Shown: positions 13,706 to 27,100, counted from the stretch's first letter. The stretch: DNA of 64,000 nucleotides from Saxidomus purpurata (GCA_022818135.1 JAFMSR010000001.1:4340663-4404662); one strand, 5' to 3'. Translations and numbers: made by a program. The notes: generated by a model from the sequence alone, not told the origin.

Positions 13706-15940
13706 ATGGAAGATGAATCAAACAGCAATGAACCATCTACTTCTACAGATGAAGTTCCGGCAAGTTTCACACAAACGTTTGGAGGGTCTGTTGCAGCTTC
13801 AATGGAAGCGGATTCCGGCTCTCACCTTTCTTCAAACTTGCACATGCATCCTCAAGATAAAACAATCCTTGATATGATTGACAAATTTCACACAAGAAGG
13901 GCTACACAGTGGGCATTATTTTCCTGGAACACGTGGAGATTACAGACAGCTCAGGACGATCCAAATCAACCTGTCCTTCCTTTTTTCTTTGAAATGTGTT
14001 CAAAAGACGTAGAAGTTTTTGATAAAACTCTAGCCAATTTTGTAACCGAATGCAAAAATAAAGACAATGACGATTACACACCTGAAACTTTACGTGGAAT
14101 CTTGTTTGGGCTGCAGCGATTTCTGAAAGCCTATTGCATAAAAATGGACAAAAAGCCTTTGGCATTTATCAAAAATGAATACCAATTTCCAAAGTACTGC
14201 AGTGCTTTGAAGAAGAAAATAGCTGATTTGAATGAAAGTGGTATTCCTAGAAAGAATGGCCAGGCAGTTGGAATTACAGCACAGCAAGAAGAATATCTTT
14301 GGAACATGGGCATATTTGGCTGCAGCTCTGCAGAGGTACTCAGTAATACAGTTTTCTTCTATGTTGTCAGAATATTTGGCATTGTTTCATCTAATGTGCT
14401 CAGAACCATGAAAGCTGACACATTAAGTTTTGGAGAAAATGAAGTTGGAAAATATGTTGAACTTGACACCAATTTTGCCAGTGAGCTAGATATATACAAT
14501 CCAACATCATGTTGTCATAACCTTGCACTTCTTGCACCAAATACTACCACTAAACTTAGACACTATTGTAATGAAAAGAACCCAAGAACTTTCTACAATT
14601 TACTCCAATATTATGTAGATATTATCAAACGTGTAGATTCTGAGGAAAATTCACTGTTCTTGAAACCAAAGAAGGAAATGGCATATTCTAACCTATCCAT
14701 TGGACGAAACCAATTACAGAGAAAGTTTTGCAAGATGATGAACACAGCCAATTTCCAAGGTTACTTCACTACACAGGGTCTTGTTCAGTCATGCCTAGAC
14801 AATCTCCAGATCAATGGTTACATGGTGAGAAGAAAGCAGCCCTTCTTGCCACAGCAACAGCTAGACATAAGCAGGCTCCTTGACCCACCTCCTGGACTCA
14901 TTAAGATAACCTTAGATGTGAAAACCCAGACCAAAGCAGTTCTTCAACTGATCAATGCAAGCAAGGGACCACCTGTCCAGCCACAGTATGTGTTCATTCA
15001 AACTCCACAGTCAGGTGGTCCACTTCATGTGACACAAACAAAACACCTACAGCAAATGGATTTACAAACTGCTTTACAGGCTAGTCAAAACATTTTTAGT
15101 GCTGGACTTTACCCAAGCTCTGGTGCAGCCAGCTATGTGTCAACAGTTCCCAACCTCACCAACCAACTCACTGTAGTCAATAAAGCCTTGCCAAACAATG
15201 TTGTAGGTGTTGGAACTGTTCCAGTTTCAACTGGTAGTGTGAGTGAAGTTAACACCGGACAATTTCAAAATGTTAAACTCAAGCTTGAAGATGAGTCGGC
15301 ACTTTCCAAAGAATGTTTGCCCGTCTTTTTGAGAAAAACGGAGAACATTGAAAACTGTTCAAACACAAGATCTTCAAATGCACCTGGGAATGATTCAGAT
15401 GGAACAACCGACTATGAATTTGATAACATCATCATTAAACAAGAACCTGTTGACTCAGACGGAAACTGTTTCCAGACATCAGAAAGTGTGAATGCAAACC
15501 TGACTGAAATATCTGGAAAAAGAAAATCAGACCTTGACGAGCAAATAGAAAACAAAAGTCCAAGAAAGATTTCTAAAGTAGACAGCACGAGTGTAACAAA
15601 TGACTCAGTATGTCAAGGTCAAGAAAAAGATGGTGCTGGATGTGTGTCAAAAGATGAAGAAAGTGAAACATGTTCTGCTAAAATAGAGTATTCATTCAAC
15701 AATGATCTGAGCAAGAAAATCACGAAGCAAGAGATTACACTGACAGAGGATGATCAGACCATGTTTAACTTTAGTGGAACCAACAAGATGGGGAGAACAA
15801 TGAGTGATTTAGACATCAACTTAGGTGACTATCTACCTGAAAACTGTACAATCAAACCTGGTGATATTAACATAAAAAGAATAATTTTACCTGATGGTGG
15901 CAAAATGGTGATTAAGTTGAAGTATAGTGTTGACAAATAA
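13706..15940 (+). CDS. Crypton-derived DUF3504-type protein, 744 aa, single coding exon
   Basis: The family (ZMYM2/3/4, QRICH1, KIAA1958, long KCTD1) descends from Crypton tyrosine recombinases domesticated as nuclear proteins. Residues about 65-365 carry its signature. W69 opens WALFSWNTWR, followed by LANFVTECKNKDNDDYTPET with LRGILFGLQRFLKAYC, then ITAQQEEYLWNMGIFG and LSNTVFFYVVRIFG. I see no clear R…HxxR…Y recombinase set, which suggests domestication. The C-terminal half is low-complexity and acidic, with two SUMO-type motifs, LKLE (K526) and IKQE (K578), as in transcriptional regulators. The frame is open from an ATG at 13571, but an acceptor (tgtatttcag) at 13680 favours a spliced leader and the start at 13706. 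The coding part has no intron and no flanking TIRs were found. It lies antisense within the upstream EML region. The specific orthologue is uncertain. Confidence 0.85.
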   Translation: MEDESNSNEPSTSTDEVPASFTQTFGGSVAASMEADSGSHLSSNLHMHPQDKTILDMIDKFHTRRATQWALFSWNTWRLQTAQDDPNQPVLPFFFEMCSKDVEVFDKTLANFVTECKNKDNDDYTPETLRGILFGLQRFLKAYCIKMDKKPLAFIKNEYQFPKYCSALKKKIADLNESGIPRKNGQAVGITAQQEEYLWNMGIFGCSSAEVLSNTVFFYVVRIFGIVSSNVLRTMKADTLSFGENEVGKYVELDTNFASELDIYNPTSCCHNLALLAPNTTTKLRHYCNEKNPRTFYNLLQYYVDIIKRVDSEENSLFLKPKKEMAYSNLSIGRNQLQRKFCKMMNTANFQGYFTTQGLVQSCLDNLQINGYMVRRKQPFLPQQQLDISRLLDPPPGLIKITLDVKTQTKAVLQLINASKGPPVQPQYVFIQTPQSGGPLHVTQTKHLQQMDLQTALQASQNIFSAGLYPSSGAASYVSTVPNLTNQLTVVNKALPNNVVGVGTVPVSTGSVSEVNTGQFQNVKLKLEDESALSKECLPVFLRKTENIENCSNTRSSNAPGNDSDGTTDYEFDNIIIKQEPVDSDGNCFQTSESVNANLTEISGKRKSDLDEQIENKSPRKISKVDSTSVTNDSVCQGQEKDGAGCVSKDEESETCSAKIEYSFNNDLSKKITKQEITLTEDDQTMFNFSGTNKMGRTMSDLDINLGDYLPENCTIKPGDINIKRIILPDGGKMVIKLKYSVDK

Positions 15941-16835
15941 AACCATGAACTGATATTTGATATGCAACCCACCAGTTTTTATATCCACTGCAGTTTGACA
16001 GCCTAAATAATTACAGACTTCCGAGATTTGACTGATTTTTTGTTGTTATTACAGCAAACTGTGGTAAAACCAAAAATGTTTCATTTCATGGTTTGTACTT
16101 GTTATTTGAACCAATACGGATGTTTTATGTCTGAATAGAAATCCTATTAGGCTGCTATATTTTTCAAACAACTTGTTATTTGGTCTACAAGTATCCAATG
16201 GTCAAAAACTTAATACCATACTTTGTAACTTCACTTACATGTCTGCTTCAATTTGTAAAGGGTAAAAATCATTTATACAAAAATTATATATATATATATA
16301 TATGTATCTCTATAAATGAACACCATTTTAAATCACTTCACCAGTGTTATGATCAGATGCTTGGTGTTTTGCATAATATTTGCAACAGTTGTTTGAGATC
16401 AATAGGAAATATATTTTCAACAGTACAACCGAGAATGATGTGATATGTATCTTATATAGTTAGTTTCGTAACAGATAAAAGTCAAACTACGGCAGCTTAA
16501 AAACCCAAAACAAACTCCTTTGATTTGGAACTTGGAACATTTTTTGAGATCAGTAGGAAGATGAGCAATCTCTCATCTATATAAGATTTCATCTTAAAAA
16601 ATCAAAAGCATTAGCACTTCTTTAGAAAAGCTTGAAAGATGGAAACATCTTTGTAGTATAGATCTGATTTACAGTAACTGTTAGCTTTCTATTAAATGAC
16701 CTTTTCTTTAAATACTCTTTCAAATTTAGAAATAGATAACTTGAACTTGCACCATCAGTATTGTGAAGCTGTCAAATATTAAATTTATACAATCATGTAC
16801 AATCTTTCTGCTTCATCTTACTTGACCATATTTTA
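15941..16835. other. 3' flank of the Crypton-derived gene
   Basis: AT-rich sequence with an AATAAA motif overlapping the stop codon region. A (TA)n microsatellite spans about 16285-16303. No further gene is supported. Confidence 0.5.
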
Positions 16836-17522
16836 AGCTCACCCGAGCCACTACTCTTTCAGGAGCGAAGAATGTCTGTCGTCAGTTGTACTTCCACTAT
16901 TATATGTAGTAGTTTTTGAACACTCTAGCATCAATCCAATTCAAACTTAAGTACCACACAATTAGTATAGCCATGGGGGTCACTTGTTTAATATAGACTT
17001 GTGTAAGGAAATACTTGAAAAATCTTCTCTTCAAACCTATAAGGTCTAAAGCTTAGATATTTGGAATATAGCATTGTCCAGTGTCCATTGTCCTCCGATG
17101 ACTATTCTAATAAGGCCCCTGGTATCCAAATTGGCCACCCTTCCCACTTTTGACCTTTTTTTTTAAGCTAAAGTAATGAAATTTGGAATATGTTTTAAGT
17201 TTTGCAAACAGAAACCTTGACTATGACCTTTTTCCGTGAAGCTACAGTCATGCAATTTGAACCATGTGTGTATTTGTAAAGTAGCTTCAATGTTTTTTCG
17301 TTTTTTCACACATGCTTTGATAATGACCCTGAACATGGATGTGTTTGCCTGAATATTTGCAGTGATGCTTATGGGCCATAATTATTGTATGCTTAGTTTT
17401 GCAATGGATTTTCGATTATGACATTCTATAGAGAATTCCAAGTTATCATTTGTGGTGTCAACAACTTTCAAAGTGCAATAATATTCAGGTGAGCGATACA
17501 GGGTCATCATGGCCCTCTTGAT
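16836..17522 (+). repeat. AGCTCACC…CCCTCTTG repeat (pearl-like), diverged copy
   Basis: Starts TAAGCTCACCCGAGCC, has the ATGTCTGTCGTC stretch, and ends GGTGAGCGATACAGGGTCAT with CATGGCCCTCTTGAT. It belongs to the same family as the copies at 24215, 30535, 38854, 51185, 56936 and 59381. Confidence 0.8.
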
Positions 17523-20500
17523 ATATTTTTATGTTTCCACAGTGTCATTCTATCTATATACAAGCACTGAGGAGACTCAATTTAAGCTATCACAAATTTT
17601 CTCCCACAACCAAAAATACCTACAACTCATGATTGCACCATGACAAAATTGTGCTCTGTTCTACCTCAGGCACTTTGTATATGAAGAGTGAAAAACTTTG
17701 TCCCAAAGGGTCTGCAGTTTGGAACCAGACACTGATAAACTGCCTTGGGTATTCATGATCTCCTTCTTACAGTAAAAGACTTCGAAGTGCCATAACCATA
17801 ACTCTTCAAAACTCACTTTCTCCCTGCCCCCTCCCCGCCCCCCCACCCCTAAAAAAAAAAGTTTGTAAAATTTTAAATGATAACTGTGTAAAGCCTTGAC
17901 TTCTATAACTCAAGGAGAACTTGAGCCTAATTTTTCCTTATTACAGGATATATCTTCATCTTAAACATTGTTCTACTTATCACTTGTAAAAGCTGAAAAA
18001 CATGGGGAGAGTTTCAACAGCTTTATGAGACTATTTCCCTAAAGTTTCTGTCGAGTCAGTTCCCTGGGTTTACTAAAAATTAGTCTGGTCCGAATCTTAA
18101 GCCCAACATGAGGTTAAAACTATGTGTGTTTTGTACCAATTACATATTTCTACTGGAGTATATCTATTAGGTCTAAACATCTAGTATCAAACAACAAGAC
18201 TTAATTCCATGAAACAAATCCAACAAAAATTATCTGTTTACATGCTTTAAAATGACATCAGTGACCACAGGTATAATTAAACACTGATTCATACTGAGTT
18301 ATACTGTAAACAAATTAATTTTCGTGCCAACTAATAATCTTGTTCTGCCGATGTCAGACTGATTCTCAAATATTTAAATTCATGTTTTTAGAAAAAAAAT
18401 GGAAAAATATAAAGCAAGGATAAATTATTCGGCATTCTAAACTACACGGAAAACTGGTCTCTGTGAAAATAGCAAAAATAAATTACACATGAAAATTAGT
18501 TGGTTTACAGAATAGCCTGTAATCACCCCCCTACCCCCCAAAAAACATGCAAGCACACAATCACATGTACAAGCACATCATTTTTGTGTGTATCAAAATA
18601 AGTACTAGTGCTACATTTGTATTTTAATTGGATGCATTCTGTATGAAGTATATCATACTAACCTAAAAGACTCCTTGTTTCTGAATATATATCCATACTC
18701 ATTAAATCACAGCAGTTGTTGTTTAGAACAGGTAGATGCACTGCATTACATTGATAAAACCCACAGCAGTGTTATTTTGACTTGAATTTGTCTTCATTAT
18801 CTGCTAGTTTTCTTTCCAATTAATTTCCAGATTAACTTTGAATGTATTTCCGCCAGTCACAAACTCAAAGCATCTAAAACTGTTTTATCAATTTGGCATG
18901 CAGAAATTCTTAAATTTTCATTAAATCCACATAGTTGCGTAATAATTCACTTTCAAGAGTCTGATATATACCATACAGCCACCAGTTCTAAGCAAAGATG
19001 AGGTATATCCTAACATGTACTTTGGCCTATTAACAGTGATGTAACATAACAGTCTAGCAGTAGTAAACAAGCACATGTGGACACATTTTTCCAATCATTT
19101 GGGATGCTACAATCAATGAGGGAGGCCAGCCAGATAACATTATTAGCACTTAATGAGTCAAATAGGAAAAATATCCCCATGATTATGAATTTTAAGATAA
19201 AGCTGAATAAATTAAGGCCAAACGAAATATCAATATGTTTCTGTATAAACAGGGTGTTATCATTGCAGTATTAAGAAACTACTATGGAGATAAATGCTAA
19301 AAAGTTTGGCCTATAAACGACAACGGTTTTAACCATACCCCCCATAATTTCTAAAATGGACTTGTACATCCTTCAACTTGGGACAGTACCACTGAGTGTT
19401 CAAAGGGGCGCTCTGATGCTGAAAATTGACTGACTCAATAGCAGACAGTGAAGATCATGACTAACTACACAGATATGTGCAACCTGATCATGATCTGCAC
19501 TGGTAGCAAAGTCAGAATTGGGACAGTTTAAAAGAATCTTCAAATCATAATGAAGGGACACCACTGGCACTTACATCAGAGAGGTCATTTACATAAAAAG
19601 TATTTCCATACACAAGCTTTTCTGAGAAAAAATGCCTTATTGATTACCAAGCTAGATATTGTCTGTCCACTCCTGTAAAGATCCAGTATTGACTGACTTA
19701 ACGATGGACATAACTCAGAACTGCTGGAATATAGGAAGCAAGTTTTTATTGTATACTAGAGGCTTTGCATTGAAATTATGTCTCCAACAGAAATGAAACT
19801 TGTCTAGCTGACAACTGAAGGGCTTATAAAATGTGCATTCATGACATTTTACAGAGCAAAAAATTTGCAACATTCTCAAAGTAACTCTTCTACATTAACA
19901 ATTGTCTTCCATTAGTCATCACATTCTAAACACTTGACAAATATTGTTATTGACTGATATTCTGATTTCTGAAGCTGTCAAACCCATCATTAAATTTACT
20001 GAACGGCTCACTACAGTATAAGTAATAGCTAATTGTGTTGGTTGCATGTTGTGGATTTACATGTCGGTATATTGTAGTCAATTAATAAATAAAAAAAGTT
20101 CTACATCCCAATTATATAGCTCTACTTAAAATGCTCTACCATAGACCTACTTGGAATGCTCTACCCTACAATAACCTAGAAAATAAAGGTTGAAGGCCAG
20201 ACAAACTGGCACTGTCTGTTGTAATTAATTCTAAAACAAATACTAAATAATTATTTTATCATGTCCTGCATGGTGTGAGTAATGTGGATACTTGCCAGGC
20301 TTCAAACTAGGTTCAAGATGGTAGTCTATCTTTAGTATGTTTGCCTTACTTAACCGATAAAAATACTGATAACTCACTGTAGGCTGATAGGCATTGAGTA
20401 CTTATAATCTAATTTACCTTATTACTTCTAGAAAGTGTATAATACATTATTTCAACCAGAATTCTATGAGGAACTAATCTAAGTTTTGAAATTTCAACAC

Positions 20501-20776
20501 TAAATTTTAAAACATATTTTCCAAGTGCAATGCTAATAATAAATTGACAGTATTTCACTACTTTTTGATATGTAATAAATAAAAAAATGACTATCAAATT
20601 TTAATATAGGAATTATATCCAAAACAGATTAACAATGACAAAACAATGCTAAAATTTATTGTCTTGTAAAACATGAATAGAGCAATAATTTATTGCGAAC
20701 CTGTCTTCACCTGTTCTAGACAACAAGAATACAATCATACAATACAAATTTCATTAATTGTTGGTAAGTCACATAC
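17523..20776. other. Spacer without recognised genes
   Basis: Only short open frames, a C-rich patch at about 17827-17850 and simple sequence are visible. If the 22.4-kb EML 5' exon is real, this is EML intron. Confidence 0.5.
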
Positions 20777-21878
20777 AACTAGAGCTACTATCCCTGAAGG
20801 TGATGAATACCCCCCCCCCCCCCCACACAAGCATCGCATTTATACAATATATCTTTATGAAAGGTTTGATGCCTTAATTATTGAACTATGCACAATTAGG
20901 AATGGTACTTATATCATTAAATACTGACCAAGGGTTTTGGAGATAAAGAGCAAATTAAAAAGAATCTATTATGTCGAGCCCCTGTGACCTTGACCTAGTG
21001 ACCCAAAACATATCATTTCTGTGAAATATAATGAAATAAATTCTGACCTAGGGTTTTTGAGACTGAGAGTGCACAAGAATTGAGTATTCGTGAGCCCCTG
21101 TGACCTTCACCTTTGACCCCAAAACATGACCCATGCAAAACTCGGCATGGTACTTATCACATCTGTGAATTATCATTAAATTCTGACCAAAGTTTTGGAG
21201 AATCAAAGTCCACAAGATTTTACTATCTCAAGCCCCTATGACCTTGACCTTTGACCTAATGACCCAAAACATAGACAAGGCACAACTAGACATAGTACTA
21301 TCACTTCTGTGAAGTATCATTCAATTCTGACCAGGGTTTTTTCGAGATTCAGTGTCGACAATATTTTACTATCTCGAGCCCATGTGACCTTGATCTTTGA
21401 CCTAATGAACCGAAACATGGACCATGCACAACTAAGCATAGTACTTATCACTTCTATTAAATATCATTAAATTCTGACCTGGGGTTTTGGAGATTAAGTG
21501 TCCACAAGATTTAACTATCCTGAGCCCATGTAACCTTGACCTTTAACGTAGTGACCCAAAACATGGACCATGGACAACTACGCATGGTACTTATCAATTC
21601 TGTCCTGGGGTTTTGGTGATTTAGTGTCCACAAGATTCTGTCTACAGACCGACAGACATTTATGTACATAGTTTAAAATTGAGGCAAAGCCTCTTGTGTC
21701 CAATGACTCATATTTTCATGCCAGTGGTGCTCTCATCCGTTTTTGAAGGTAAAATTCCACAGTCTGTGCCCTAACAACCCTTTATGGCAAGCCATTTCAC
21801 GAGTTTACAACCACATGCTGAATCCAGTATACCCCCTAACACTTTGTGTGTGTGGGGTGGGGGGGGGACGGAGGGTAT
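20777..21878 (-). repeat. TACCCCC-family pearl-like repeat, inverted copy
   Basis: This is the reverse complement of the family at 33064-34039. The right end is the C/G-rich stem-loop (CAGTATACCCCCTAACACTT and GGAGGGTATAA), then GTCTGTCGG and tandem core units of about 150 bp. The left end is AACTAGAGCTACTATCCCTG and AAGGTGATGAATAC followed by a poly-C run. Core units repeat TGACCTTGACCTTTGACC. Confidence 0.85.
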
Positions 21879-22404
21879 AATAAACATTAGCTATGGATAG
21901 CTATTGACTCATAACTGTGTAACTGAGCAAGATATTTTTCTTTGGAAGACACAATTTTATTAACATCCTAAGGACACTGGTTCCAATTTTTTACTTGAAT
22001 GTTAATCACAGATTTGTCTGGTTAGCCCTGTTAGGTACATGTATGATAGATGCAGGCCATACAAAACATTGTGAGTAAAGTTATTGGTTCGAAAGAAATG
22101 AAGTTGAAAAGGAAGTAAAATGATACGCTCATGTCATTAATTTAATACTTTGAACTGAATTAGTTCCTTAGGAATAAAACAGTAGTTGTTGCTCATAGTC
22201 ATTCCTGTCCTGAAAAGCTAACGTACAGATCTAACAAATCTGTAACTAATTATAAACTGACATTCAAGTAAAAAAATACCAATAAACGCAGTAAAACGCA
22301 TCAGTCTTACTCGGAAAATTAAAGATGACAGATTCTTACTTGAATCAAAGACATATTTATTTTCAATCTTAACAACATGCTGGACCAACAGTGTTTATTC
22401 TTAC
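21879..22404. other. Spacer, no feature recognised
   Basis: AT-rich, with no coding or repeat signal that I can support. Confidence 0.5.
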
Positions 22405-22440
22405 CCATTTTATTTTCCGCAAAGTCCATTTCCTCACTAT
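22405..22440 (-). other. Candidate 5' exon of the EML gene
   Basis: On the minus strand, ATGGACTTTGCGGAAAATAA plus AATGG ends at a good donor GTAAGA (exon end 22405). Spliced to the acceptor at 10619/10620, its short frame would not be in phase with MDPEM…, so it would be a leader containing a small upstream frame, not an N-terminal extension. It could also belong to an unrelated transcript. The 5' limit is not known. Confidence 0.4.
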
Positions 22441-22720
22441 GTCTGCACGCCTACTATTTGTTTACATTTTTTTACACACGTGAGTAGCACATGTGTAAAT
22501 CCGGGCACTCTTGTGTGTACGGGAGTACGATGACGTATTTTAGGAAAAGCTGAGAAAAGAATTGAGCTACCCATAGATCCCTTCAGGCAGTATATTGTTA
22601 TACTTACTGATTCATCTACGCATTTATTTATAAGTAACTCATCTGAGAAATATTATGGAAGCTTTTAGATCGTAGAAATAGATGTAGGTCTATCCTACTT
22701 GAGTTAAGAATGGCGGGAAA
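22441..22720. promoter_or_regulatory. Possible bidirectional promoter with E-box and CRE-like half site
   Basis: The region lies between the candidate minus-strand EML leader and the plus-strand bHLH gene. It is locally richer in CpG than its surroundings. It contains a canonical E-box CACGTG at 22477-22482, a second CACATGTG just after it, and TGACGT at 22531-22536. This assignment is by position and motif only. Confidence 0.4.
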
Positions 22721-23886
22721 TACAAAATGCATCACGTTTCGCTGTTTCGTACTCTGAATATTTCGACTCTACTATGCGTTTAACTTTAATCATCATCATC
22801 TTTTTATAAATAGGATTTTAAATAAATAGTTTGTTTTTTTTAGTTTAGACAGTGAATATCATTAGAGAAGTCTGTGTAATGAGTGTGCAAATGAGCCTTA
22901 AAAATATCAATTCTGCTTTGGTCCTGTCAAAATTTCAGATTTTTCCAGTTGGAACATGAATTGAAAACAGTTGATCAAATACTGAAATAGTTTCTCATAT
23001 CCCTAGTCTACTTGCAAGGTTCAGGTTTATTTCTCATTCTTTGAAATTTTAAATCAGCTACTACTGCCTGGGCTTGAGTGAAGGAACACATTTATAACAA
23101 TGCAAACAGGAAATATACTAGCTAGAGTCCTACAACCGGACACTTTTCAAACATATTTTGCGATAACTCTGACAATTTTTGTATCTAGCAATCAAAATTT
23201 TACCAGTAGAAAGTTAGGTTCTTCTCCGAAACAAAAAGCTAACATGTTAACTCATAAGACTAAAGCAATCACATTTTTGAGGCCCGGCTGTGGGGTTACC
23301 AAATTGCTATATTTTATTGACCAACTGTACCATGTTTTCGGACAGGTAATTAAATAGAGTTATTTAATTGTGATGTTAGCTTTTAAATTGTGTAAGCTGT
23401 TTCAATCATTCAACACATTAATGAAATATCATGATAAAAGGTTTAACTTGTGATTTTTTTTTTGCTTGGCCTCACAGAAATATTGCGCATGCACAGTGAT
23501 ACTTTCCACTTTTCCCCCGACAATGTAAGCATGCTTCCAGTGATTGACAAATTAAATGGTGAGATTTCTGGTCAAATAGTTACATTAAACTGTTGTTGTT
23601 GCACTTTGTTGATGGAAATCAAGTGTCTGTTTGATCAACACCATATGAATGTAAATATTAACAAAATATTCACGTGTTTTAACAAGTGTCCGGTTTGATG
23701 GTCGTCCGGGTTTGGTGGTCCCCAACCAGTAGTCTAGAAGTAGTTCTGGCTTCCATAAGTGTCTTTTTATTGTGTCAGTTGACTACAGTATATTGAGAAA
23801 TAGGAATACTAGGGTCAAAGACCTTGGGATAGGATAGAAGCTGTTCAAATCCCTTGGAAGACATACTTGATTTCCTTCATTTTCAG
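22721..23886. other. 5' region of the bHLH gene
   Basis: A noncoding first exon is expected here because an acceptor (cattttcag, ending 23886) precedes the first coding exon. I cannot place it. The short frames at 23100-23357 and 23450-23698 have no domain support. Confidence 0.4.
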
Positions 23887-23909
23887 CAGTTGAACACAGT
23901 AATACAGAA

Positions 23910-24182
23910 ATGGAAGACCACTTCAGTTTTGATAACTCTCCAAGCATGTACACATTTTTCCAAGACATTGATGCTGATGACAGTGGTGTGGAGGATTTAC
24001 CATTCACTAATTATGTAGAACTTGATGGCATCATTGAAAGGACAGAGGCAAATAAGGGCATGCTGACTGAGGGTTTAGAGGCTGGACCTGTCTTTGATCA
24101 GGATGAAGATGAACTAGCCTTTATTGATGATGACAAAGATGAAGATTATAGACCAAGGAAAGCGACCAATATTTCTAAAAGG
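23910..24182 (+). CDS. bHLH gene, coding exon 1
   Basis: Begins MEDHFSFDNSPSMYTFFQD and ends at AAAAGG, donor GTATAA, phase 0 (91 codons). The frame is open back to the acceptor at 23886, so an upstream coding exon (phase 1) is not excluded, but the Met has good context and is taken as the start. Acidic and probably disordered. Confidence 0.8.
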
Positions 24183-27100
24183 GTATAAAATGTTGTGCAG
24201 AATATATGCCATTTTTTCCACACCTGAGCACATTATGCTCATGGTGAGCTTTTAGGATCATTGAATGTCCGTCTGTCCATCTAGACAACATTTGGTTCAA
24301 ACAACATCTCGTCCTAAACCACTGGGCCAATTTCAACAATATTCAACAATCTTCACAGGAATGTTCTTTAGGTGGTCCTTTGTCAGATTCATTCAAGGAA
24401 AGAGAATCCATGCAAAACTGGTTGACATGGCAACCAAAAGGAAATGCTGACAAATATTTTTGTCAGAAACCACATGTCAGATTTCGAAACAATTTTACTA
24501 AATGTTCCTTGGGTTACCCTTTACCAAATTCCTTCAAATAATAATGATTTATCAAAAAACATGGCCGCCATGGGGGCTTGTTTTCTCTAAATTGCTATAT
24601 GGAAAACTTTGAAAATTTTCTCTGAAAGCACTGGTTTGATGCTGAAACAATTTCACATGAGGATTTCAATTTTCACCTTGGTTCACCTTGACCTACTTCC
24701 GTTTGTTTTTAAAGATGAAATTTGGACCATGTTTACAGTTTGTGATGTAGATTTCAACTGGCTGATCTTGTCTGTGACCTAATGAACTACTTTACTGTTT
24801 TTGAAGCTACAACAATGAAATTCTGTATTAGCTGTAGCTTCATGTTGCCATGGACTTAGGTGAGCGATCCAGGGCCATCGTGGCCCTCTTGTTAAAGCCT
24901 AGCAAGTGTTTTATGTTTTAATTACATCCCACCAAACAAGGATTTTGGGGGCTTTATAGGAATCCCTTTGTAAGGTGGCCTCACATCATTTAATTCATTT
25001 TGTTCCATCATGAAGCATCACACGTGCCAAAGGGGTCAAAGGTAATGAGTCTTTTTCTCCTAAATTCAAGTATTTGCATCAAACTTTTATCAAATATTTA
25101 TTGATGGGGTTAAATTTTATGAAACATCTTCTAGACATCTCATGGTCAAGTACAGGCCATGTAAAGATATATCCTACACCTTGAAGGATTTTCCTGAAAC
25201 TTTGATCAAATGTTCACCTTCCAAGAATGCTCAATAGAGATCCTTCCAGAAGGCTCATAGAGATCAAGGGTCATGAGACTATATCTACTTAACTCTTCAA
25301 AGAATTTTCATGAAACTTGGGCCTGCTGTTCACCTAATGCAAACAACAAGCAGAACAGCTGAAGGTCAAAGTCACACCAAGAGGTCAAATGTCACTAGAC
25401 AATATTAGTTTCATTGCTTTAAAGTTTGTACACATGCACATAATCATTGTACCATTTAGTGTCTCGCTACGATATTACAAAAACAAGTCAAAGTGCGTTA
25501 GTGGGGGTTATGATACATTTTCAGAAATAGTTCATACTACTGGTAATGTAATGTAAGATTGCAATGAAACTTGATAAACACTGTACCATGAAGTCTAAAC
25601 GTGCAAGAAATATTTTCATTGACCACAACTTAGCACTCAGTAACAATGAAGTAATGATGTACAGTACATGCATGTAGTATATGTCCCATCAAGGCAATGC
25701 AGTAATTTGTCTTCTTGAACTTGGCTTCATTTTTTTTTACACTATACCTGGATTTTTTTAGACATGTCTAACTTTGAAATATTGTTTTGTACATTTATGT
25801 CCCCTTCACTGTATGTGCCATTATTCGTAAAATGAGTAACAACAAATAACCTTTCAAACAATTAACAGTGCGTAGCAGGCATTCACTACAGGTCTTTTGA
25901 AATATTGGCAGGAATATTTAGTCACTTACCTAGTATATTTTCTTCCTCCATGTATATTTTCATGTATTACAGTGACATCAGACACATGTATATACTATAT
26001 ATGTATCAAGTTATAAAAGTTCTCTTCTAAAGCCTGTCTATTACCACACAGACACACGTTTATTTCCATAAAATCTATATCAGTCCGTGAGGGAACTATT
26101 CCATACAACAGGCTAGGCTGTAACACTAACAGTTGAATATATCGTCAATATATGGTACAAAATAACAGCTCCTGTTAGATCCCGTTAGAGCAATATTTAC
26201 TGCTAGTATATATCCGTCTCCATGACATGGAACAGAACAAATTACTCCTGAAGCTAAAAGCTTTCTTTGGATTAAAAACACAAAAAATATTCCTGTTGTC
26301 ATTCAACATGTGTCAAGAGAAAAAAAAATGTATTTTAGCAGAAAGTGAATGATAAAAGAAATTTCCGTTATAACAGGCCTTGAAGCAGTTTTGGATAGAA
26401 AATAAATTAGCCGAACATGTTCATCTTTTATGTCATTGACACGTAATAAATCAATTAGCAATTTGTTTTTAGCATTCAAATTGTAAAACAACTGTATCTT
26501 TGTGCTATTAATGTTAATTAGATAGGTTTTGTACAAGGAAATGACTTCATAAGACTAGCGTTTTGCCATTTACTGAATTAAGTGATGGAAAAACTGATAT
26601 GTTAATTGACAGCAAATGTACAATGTTAGATTTGCTGTACTTTTATGTAAATATCTCATAAAACTTTTCACTTTGAAGAAACTAAAAAATATTCTTTTAT
26701 AAGTTTGTTATATTTTGTAAATGATTTTTGAAGTGACTACAAAACGTTATTCATTTCATTGAAATGTTAAAAACTGCGGTGCATTTTCAAGCTGAATTCT
26801 TTATTACAGTTCTCATGTTTAAACAATTTGTTTATTGTGAAGCATTAAAGCAAACAGTCCTTATTTACTTTAAACAAATGTTCAAGTTTGAATTTGATGA
26901 GATCTCAATTATTTTTTCTAACATCTTTTAACATTTTTCTTTTCATACGACTTGCAGAAGCAATTATTTTTAATAATATTCATATAAGAATGAAGATATC
27001 AGTCTTTCTTTCTGATCATTGCTATTAAAAATTAAAAGTTACTGAAAACAGAAAAGCACTAAAAAAATCCATACTTTGTAAAAAAAATCCATTAAAACAT

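Noticed and set aside
22709..22760. ATGGCGGGAAATAC start as first coding exon of the bHLH gene
   Set aside because: The frame stops within 15 codons, and the only nearby donor is in the wrong phase for the exon at 23887.
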